Below, piece by piece: positions 58,621 to 64,000 of a DNA stretch of 64,000 nucleotides (position 1 is its first letter; each line of letters starts with the position of its first letter). A program made the translations under genes and the position numbers. The notes beneath the pieces are model-generated. The model made no database searches and was not told the origin of the DNA. It was given only the letters and a program-made list of their open reading frames with translations. Source of the stretch: JAXMHQ01 sp046346665 (GTDB lineage: Bacteria; Verrucomicrobiota; Verrucomicrobiia; Limisphaerales; JAXMHQ01); contig JAXMHQ010000008.1 in assembly GCA_046346665.1 (NCBI GenBank), forward strand, positions 62,001-126,000, written 5' to 3'.

Positions 58621-58656
58621 CCGCGCCGGGCCAAATCGACGCAAAACAACAATCCT

Positions 58657-59850
58657 ATGCCAGAAGTTCCCGCCCTGTTCCGACAAGTTCTTGCCAGCAC
58701 TCACAAGGACATTCACCTCGACGCCTGGCGCCTGGACGGCAGCCAGGTTCCGGATTCAGGGTCCGCCGGCTGGTCCATCGCCAAGCGCACTCTGCACGGA
58801 GGCCGGCAGGAAGGAGTGGATGTGGTGGAGATCGACAACGGCCAATTGCGGATTACGGTGATTCCGACCAGGGGCATGAGCATTCTCAAGGTGGAATCCC
58901 AGGACCTCCGCCTCGGTTGGGACTCGCCCGTCAAGGAAGTGATCCATCCGCAATACATAAACCTGGAGAGCCGCGGCGGTTTGGGCTGGCTCGAAGGATT
59001 TAATGAGTGGCTGGTGCGCTGCGGCCTCGAATGGGCCGGCCATCCCGGGCCAGACTCGTTTCGAAATAATGTCGGGGAACAGGTTGAGATGAACCTGACC
59101 TTGCATGGCAAAATCGGAAATATCCCGGCTTCGGAAGTGGAAGTCTCAATGGACGTCCAGGCGCCGCACCGGATTCACTTGCGTGGCCTCGTCGAGGAGC
59201 GAATGTTCTACGGCGCAAAACTCTCGCTGTGGACGGATATCTCCACGGAACCCGGCTCGAACTCGTTTCGTATCGAAGACGTGGTGATCAATTCCGGCTC
59301 TCACGACCAGGAATTCCAATTGATTTATCACGCGAACTTCGGCCCTCCGTTGCTCCAAGCCGGCTCGCAATTTGTTGGCGCGATGGATCAGATCATGCCG
59401 TTCAACAAGCGCGCCGCTGAAAACGTCGCGGACTTCGATCAGTATTGGGAACCCCGGCGCGATTTCATTGAACAGGTCTATTGCCTGCGGCCCATCGCCG
59501 GCCCCGACGGATTGGGCGCCATCATGCTTCAGAATGAACACCAGAATCGCGGTGTCCTGATGTCCTTTCCCGTGCAGCAATTGCCCTGTGTCACGTTCTG
59601 GAAGAACCTGGCGGCGATCGAGGATGGTTACGTCACCGGCCTCGAACCCGGAACAGGTTTTCCCTACACGCGCCGCATCGAGCGGGCGGCAAACCGGGTC
59701 CCCAAACTCGCACCTCACGAAAAGCGCACGTTTACCATAGACGTTTCCCTGCTCCATAACCCGGCCAGCGTGAATGCCGCCAGGCAGCGAATCCGCGCCA
59801 TTCAAAACGACGTTCAACCGCTCATCCTTGCCCCACCCTCAAATCAGTAG
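58657..59850 (+). CDS. DUF4432/aldose 1-epimerase-like protein
   Basis: A 397-residue cytosolic protein of the galactose mutarotase-like fold (DUF4432). Recognisable parts: ITVIPTRGMSILKVESQDLR, LGWDSPVKEVIHPQYINLES, FNEWLVRCGLEWAGHPGPDS, LTLHGKIGNIPASEV, FQLIYHANFGPPLLQAGS and AIEDGYVTGLEPGTGFPYTR. It probably converts between anomers of a sugar or sugar acid, or binds one. It starts 36 bases after the regulator stop in the same direction, so it is likely expressed with it and belongs to the sugar locus. Confidence 0.85.
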   Translation: MPEVPALFRQVLASTHKDIHLDAWRLDGSQVPDSGSAGWSIAKRTLHGGRQEGVDVVEIDNGQLRITVIPTRGMSILKVESQDLRLGWDSPVKEVIHPQYINLESRGGLGWLEGFNEWLVRCGLEWAGHPGPDSFRNNVGEQVEMNLTLHGKIGNIPASEVEVSMDVQAPHRIHLRGLVEERMFYGAKLSLWTDISTEPGSNSFRIEDVVINSGSHDQEFQLIYHANFGPPLLQAGSQFVGAMDQIMPFNKRAAENVADFDQYWEPRRDFIEQVYCLRPIAGPDGLGAIMLQNEHQNRGVLMSFPVQQLPCVTFWKNLAAIEDGYVTGLEPGTGFPYTRRIERAANRVPKLAPHEKRTFTIDVSLLHNPASVNAARQRIRAIQNDVQPLILAPPSNQ

Positions 59851-59981
59851 CGCCCTTCGATTCGGAACCGGCCGCGTTTGCCCAGGTCGGCGCGAACGCT
59901 ACAGTTCATGTTAAACCGCTAAGGGTGCCTCGCATCCGATTGACTTCAGCATGAAAGTAGCTTATTCCGTTTTCATCAAAG

Positions 59982-62900
59982 ATGGTTTTATCTACTGACC
60001 AATCTTCCGGATTCACCGCGTTAGTATCGCCTGTCGCCCATTTTCGTCTGCCAGCCACCCGCAGGGCGGTCCGGTTCCTGGCCTGTTGTTGGGCGGCACT
60101 CCTGGCCGCCTGCTCCGCCGCCGGGCAGGGTTGTTACCCGGTGACGCGATATGCAGTTTTCTACGATGGCGTGATGGAATTCAGCACGTGCGGGACGATG
60201 ACCATCACCGGGCCGGTGTATGGAAATACAAACATCTATGTCGGCGCGGGCAGCGGTGCCACACTCACTTTCCAGAGCAACGTTTACTGCGCGGGCACGA
60301 TCTCGGCCCCTCCCAACAACGGTTCGAACTGGGGTTCACCAACGAATTTCTTCAACGGTTCCGGCACTGTCTTCAAGGCCGGTTACAACACGAACAAGTA
60401 TCCCCTTTTCCCGGCGATCTCCCCCAACAACCCGCACATGATTCTGGATCCGCCTCCCGCAACGGAGCGGGTGGATTCTTTTCTTGGCTGGAACAGGCTG
60501 TGCAATCGCTCCCAGGTTGTGCTCCTGGTCAGCAATGCCACCGTCAGCCTGCGCATCCGCCGGAACATGCCATACCAGCTTCCCGCTGACGATCCGGCCC
60601 CGGTGCAGTTGGATTGCAGCACGGATCCATCCGAGCTATCCGGCACGCTTCCTTTTCTGACGATCACCCATTCCTTCATCGACAAGCGCGAGCAGAAGAC
60701 CAATCTCGTCGCGCAGCTGGATGTAGGCCGTTATGCCCTGTGGCTTTCGACGAACGATTCCATTGCAGCCAAGTTCCCCGCAGGCTCGACCAATTACCCG
60801 ACGATGCTTTACGTCGCGGACAACCGGACCCCGTTGCCCGGCCAAATGGCGGTCGTGCGGCTCACGAACGGGATTGCGCCGCCCGTCAACGGCGGGTTGG
60901 GCTTCTCCGTCGCCACGCCCAATCCGATGTATGTCTGGGGCGACTACAATTGCCCGAACCCGGCGCATCGCGCCACGACCAACACCTCGGCCACCGTGCC
61001 GTGCGCCTTGTATTCGGATGCGTTGACCTTGCTTTCATCCAATTGGACCGACACCAACAGCTTTACGGCTTACAATACCAACCTCGCCGCGTGGAAATCG
61101 GCGTCGAGCGACACGGTCAACGCGCTCATCGTCACCGGGATCGTACCCTCCACCGGCACCACGCTGACAACTTTCAGCGGCGGAGTTCACAATCTGCCCC
61201 GACTCCTGGAGAATTGGTCCACTCGCTCCTTGTGGCTGAACACGTCGCTGGTTTGCCTCTACAACAGCACGCGCGCCACGAACCTCTTCATAAATCCCGG
61301 CGCGTATTACCAGCCGCCCTTGCGCAATTTCTACTATGACCTCAATTACACCGACACCAATCGCCCCGCCCCGCCGGGATCCTTGTTGATCAACCCTTCG
61401 ACGTTCCTCGTCGTCACCAACCAACCAAAAGACCAGGTCGTGGGAGTGGGCCGCAACGCCACATTCACGGTGGGTGCGGACGGGGACAACGGTCTGATCC
61501 GTTACTACTGGATGTTCAATGGCGTGTTCATCGATCCAAACGTCTCGTCTTCCACCCTGACAATCACCAACGCGACAGCGGCGAATGCCGGCAGCTACTC
61601 GGCCTTGGTCGTCGCGGGTCCGGGCAATCTCGTCTCCATCAGGAGCGCCGAGGCCACATTAAGCATCGCGTATCCGCCGAAGATCACGGTCCAGCCCATG
61701 TCTGTGACGGCGGCGATCGGGTCGAGGGCCACGTTCGAGGTCGCCGCTTCCGGAACAAACCCGCTGTATTACTACTGGCAGCACGGCGGCACCGTGAGCA
61801 TCGGCACCAACTCCCAGCGGAGGATCGACCCGGTCAACAGCAATGATTATGGCGTCTACCAGGTGATCGTCAGCAATAGCTGGGGCTCGGCTGCCAGTTC
61901 CCGGGCAAACCTCTACCCCTTCGTCCCAAGATCCGCGTTGTGGGTCCGCTCCGGAAGTTCCAGCAACAATCTAAACACGGCCAGTTCCGCCTCCAGCGTC
62001 GCGGCGGATGGGATCGGAAATGTTGTCGCAGGCGGTCACTTTTCGACACGATATCTCGATTTCAATGGTGTTGTCCTCAGCAACCCCGCGCCGTCGACTT
62101 CCGCCAGCTTCATCGCGAAATACGATACGAATGGGTACGCCATGTGGGCGGCGGTTGCCGGCGTTCCTTCCGACCCTTCCTTGCGAACGGCTTCCGATCC
62201 GCAGGGGAATTCGTGGCTCGCGGGATCGTTCGCCGGAACCTGCGACTTCGGCGGCACCGTTCTGACCAGCGGCAGTCCCTGGGATTTGTTCATCGCCAAA
62301 TATGACCCTGCCGGCGCACTGCAATGGGTTCGACAGATCGGGCCGGTCGTCGATCCGGCGGACCATATCACCCACTCGACGGGGTTCGGGGTTGACGCCG
62401 ATGGCAATGCGTTCGTTTCCCGGGCGTTTCAGGGGACGCTGAATGTCGGCGGGATGGCCCTGACCAACGGCGCTTTCCTGGTAAAGTTCGATTCTTCCGG
62501 AGCGATTGCCTGGGCCCGGGATGCGGTCGTCGCAGATACGCTGGGACTGGGCGCCGACGGCTCAATCGTGGCCGCCGGCAGTTGGCCGGGAACCCTGGCC
62601 AAATACGACTCGGATGGGGAATTCCTCTGGTCGCGCGACTTTCCGAGGGGCGAAGCGGTGGCCCTGGGTCGCGACGGCAATATTTACGTCACGGGTTACG
62701 GGCAGGCGGGCACTTACGACCAGTTCACGCTGACCAACGAAGTGTCTATGGCTCCAGACCTTTTCGTGGCCAAATGCGATCCTTCCGGAACCATTGTTTG
62801 GTTGAACCAGCTTGGAGGCACAGTCGAGGAACACGGGAGCGGCATCGCCGTCGATGCCTTCGACCACATTTACGTCACCGGCATGTCCGCAACCGGTTGG

Positions 62901-63647
62901 CCGGAGCCGAGTCTTTCCTTCGGAACGAATTCACTCAGGAACGCTTACGCATTCCTTGCCAAATTGGACGCGCTCGGCAACTGGTTGTGGGCTTTTCAGC
63001 CAACCGGCCCCGCGTATTTCTACTCCTTGTGCCTCGCCGGAAACCGGGCGGCTTTTGTGGGAGGCGCCTACAGGCAAGCAGCGACCCTGGGTCAGTTCAG
63101 CCTGACCGATTCGAATGCGAACAGCTGGGTCAGCTTGTTGCTGGCGAAGATGGCGGTATCCGACGCCAGCAATGCACCGGTGATTCTCGAGGAATCGGGA
63201 GATCAGACCGTCCTTGCCGGGATGAATGCCGGGTTTCATGTGACCGCCGCATATTCATTCCCGCTGCTCTACCAATGGTTTTTCAAGGGCACCAATTTTC
63301 TGGCCGGGGCGGGCGGCCCCGACCTGTCGCTCGATTCCGTCACCATGAACCAAGCCGGGTCCTATCGTGTGACGGTGGCAAACGATTACGACTTCACCTC
63401 GAGCGACGACATGACGCTGACAGTCCTGTCGAGTCCGGCAGCCCGACTGCTGGCGCCGGCCCTGCACGGGGCCAACCAGCTTCAATTCGATGTCGCGGGC
63501 GTAACGGGGTGGCAATATGCGGTGGAAGTCTCGACGAACCTGATGGACTGGCAGCCGCTTTCGACCAACACATCGCCGTTCACGTTCGTGCAAACCAATT
63601 CGCCGGATCGTCCGCAGCAGTTCTATCGAGCCGTTTGCCAGCCGTGA
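59982..63647 (+). CDS. Large secreted Ig/beta-propeller protein
   Basis: A 1221-residue exported protein with a long basic n-region and a hydrophobic stretch (RAVRFLACCWAALLAACSAA) in the first 50 residues; LAAC may be a lipobox. The N-terminal 350 residues are a beta-rich region beginning CYPVTRYAVFYDGVMEFSTC, a type seen next to pilus-assembly proteins. Two Ig-like domains follow (about 478-645, VTNQPKDQVVGVGRNATFTV and ITVQPMSVTAAIGSRATFEV). Then comes a seven-fold-like series of beta-propeller repeats (FIAKYDTNGYAMWA, LFIAKYDPAGALQWV, FLVKFDSSGAIAWA). A further Ig-like domain and a C-terminal module ending in QQFYRAVCQP close the protein. No enzyme motif; a surface or adhesion role is likely. 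Confidence 0.82.
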   Translation: MVLSTDQSSGFTALVSPVAHFRLPATRRAVRFLACCWAALLAACSAAGQGCYPVTRYAVFYDGVMEFSTCGTMTITGPVYGNTNIYVGAGSGATLTFQSNVYCAGTISAPPNNGSNWGSPTNFFNGSGTVFKAGYNTNKYPLFPAISPNNPHMILDPPPATERVDSFLGWNRLCNRSQVVLLVSNATVSLRIRRNMPYQLPADDPAPVQLDCSTDPSELSGTLPFLTITHSFIDKREQKTNLVAQLDVGRYALWLSTNDSIAAKFPAGSTNYPTMLYVADNRTPLPGQMAVVRLTNGIAPPVNGGLGFSVATPNPMYVWGDYNCPNPAHRATTNTSATVPCALYSDALTLLSSNWTDTNSFTAYNTNLAAWKSASSDTVNALIVTGIVPSTGTTLTTFSGGVHNLPRLLENWSTRSLWLNTSLVCLYNSTRATNLFINPGAYYQPPLRNFYYDLNYTDTNRPAPPGSLLINPSTFLVVTNQPKDQVVGVGRNATFTVGADGDNGLIRYYWMFNGVFIDPNVSSSTLTITNATAANAGSYSALVVAGPGNLVSIRSAEATLSIAYPPKITVQPMSVTAAIGSRATFEVAASGTNPLYYYWQHGGTVSIGTNSQRRIDPVNSNDYGVYQVIVSNSWGSAASSRANLYPFVPRSALWVRSGSSSNNLNTASSASSVAADGIGNVVAGGHFSTRYLDFNGVVLSNPAPSTSASFIAKYDTNGYAMWAAVAGVPSDPSLRTASDPQGNSWLAGSFAGTCDFGGTVLTSGSPWDLFIAKYDPAGALQWVRQIGPVVDPADHITHSTGFGVDADGNAFVSRAFQGTLNVGGMALTNGAFLVKFDSSGAIAWARDAVVADTLGLGADGSIVAAGSWPGTLAKYDSDGEFLWSRDFPRGEAVALGRDGNIYVTGYGQAGTYDQFTLTNEVSMAPDLFVAKCDPSGTIVWLNQLGGTVEEHGSGIAVDAFDHIYVTGMSATGWPEPSLSFGTNSLRNAYAFLAKLDALGNWLWAFQPTGPAYFYSLCLAGNRAAFVGGAYRQAATLGQFSLTDSNANSWVSLLLAKMAVSDASNAPVILEESGDQTVLAGMNAGFHVTAAYSFPLLYQWFFKGTNFLAGAGGPDLSLDSVTMNQAGSYRVTVANDYDFTSSDDMTLTVLSSPAARLLAPALHGANQLQFDVAGVTGWQYAVEVSTNLMDWQPLSTNTSPFTFVQTNSPDRPQQFYRAVCQP

Positions 63648-63684
63648 GCCGTGGCCGGAGCGGCAATTCCCCCGCGCAGTGCTC

Positions 63685-63712
63685 GTCATTCGCCATTCGT
63701 CATTCGTCATTG
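63685..63712 (+). repeat. CATTCGTCATTCGTCATTC units
   Basis: Three tandem, near-identical 7-base units (CATTCGC, CATTCGT, CATTCGT) just after the large secreted protein gene; another member of the window's degenerate short-repeat type. Confidence 0.65.
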
Positions 63713-63768
63713 AAACTGCCGATCGTCTCTTGCCTGGATGAGGAACTTCTGAGACGTTGCGGTGAAAC

Positions 63769-64000
63769 ATGCCCTCGACGACATTGCCACCCCTGGCGCC
63801 GACCGAAATCACGGGGGTGCATTATCACCACTTGCGAACCGCCGATGGCGGCGACCTCTACCTGACCCGATTCGGGCTGTCTTTCCGGGAACAACTCCTG
63901 CCCCAAAACTGGCTCGAGAACGAATGGTTCGCCGCCCATCGCCAGCGCCTGCGCGGGACCAGCACCATTTACCGCACCCAAACCCGGGCCGCCGGCGGCC
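63769..64000 (+). CDS. Partial unknown protein, cut by right window edge
   Basis: ATG at 63769 opens a frame that has no stop before base 64000 (77 codons visible). The translation begins MPSTTLPPLAPTEITGVHYH and continues with LRTADGGDLYLTRFGLSF, REQLLPQNWLENEWF and RLRGTSTIYRTQTRA. No signal peptide; mixed alpha/beta character. I do not recognise the family. It runs in the same direction as the large secreted gene upstream. Confidence 0.6.
   Translation, partial: MPSTTLPPLAPTEITGVHYHHLRTADGGDLYLTRFGLSFREQLLPQNWLENEWFAAHRQRLRGTSTIYRTQTRAAGG

Noticed and set aside
59951..59998. Short frame MKVAYSVFIKDGFIY before the 1221-residue gene as a leader peptide.
   Set aside because: Fifteen codons in a non-conserved position, no attenuator structure seen; likely chance.

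Overview
The window is a stretch of high-GC bacterial chromosome that looks like a member of the Verrucomicrobiota, probably the Pedosphaera/Limisphaerales side. This is inferred from content: large secreted beta-helix, PKD and Ig proteins ending in an F/Y-Y-R motif, an H-X9-DG pseudopilin inside a sugar operon, a GxxExxY gene, and intergenic spaces filled with degenerate short repeats. No 16S gene or other marker is present, so the placement is provisional. Positions were worked out by hand.

Layout. 1-3.8 kb: aspartate-family biosynthesis (hom, open at the left edge, and lysC) interrupted by a GxxExxY gene, then a TatD nuclease. 3.9-9.6 kb: an FAD/Fe-S oxidase diverging from a fumarylacetoacetase-fold enzyme, then proS. 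9.8-20.4 kb: a 1982-residue beta-helix/PKD surface protein, small proteins, an LpxH-like phosphoesterase, a glycosyltransferase and a GH1 glycosidase. 20.6-22.0 kb: an IS4-type insertion sequence with a frameshifted transposase. 22.0-24.3 kb: a hybrid histidine kinase. 24.6-33.4 kb: a co-directional housekeeping run (yajC, secDF, terC, exoD, recJ, a ModF-like ABC protein, ispD). 33.9-36.0 kb: a corrinoid protein with a UroD-type methyltransferase, then a cupin with an FNR/CRP-type box. 36.2-43.3 kb: a CusCBA-type Cu/Ag efflux operon converging on a Tat-exported superoxide dismutase. 43.7-45.7 kb: a secreted beta-helix protein and tRNA-Leu(TAA). 45.7-59.9 kb: a fructan-use locus. 60.0-64.0 kb: a large Ig/beta-propeller secreted protein and a gene cut off by the right edge.

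The fructan locus is the clearest working unit. On the minus strand lie, in transcription order, an 837-residue repeat surface protein, an H-X9-DG pseudopilin, a sugar-porter permease, a PfkB fructokinase and two secreted GH32 fructanases, packed with gaps or overlaps of 4 to 80 bases. A GntR-HTH/LacI-sensor regulator and an aldose-epimerase-like gene diverge from it, with a perfect 17-base palindrome next to the regulator. The implied flow is fructan to fructose outside the cell, uptake by the permease, then phosphorylation.

The most unusual signals are (1) many pairs of inverted arrays of degenerate short repeats in the spacers, one pair enclosing the GxxExxY gene and a similar pair lying empty before proS; (2) repeat sequence that has entered coding regions, notably about 18 extra residues inside homoserine dehydrogenase, and gene ends that fall within repeats; (3) a shared C-terminal module ending in F/Y-Y-R on four large secreted proteins; (4) an insertion sequence whose transposase stop codon lies in the duplicated CTAG target.
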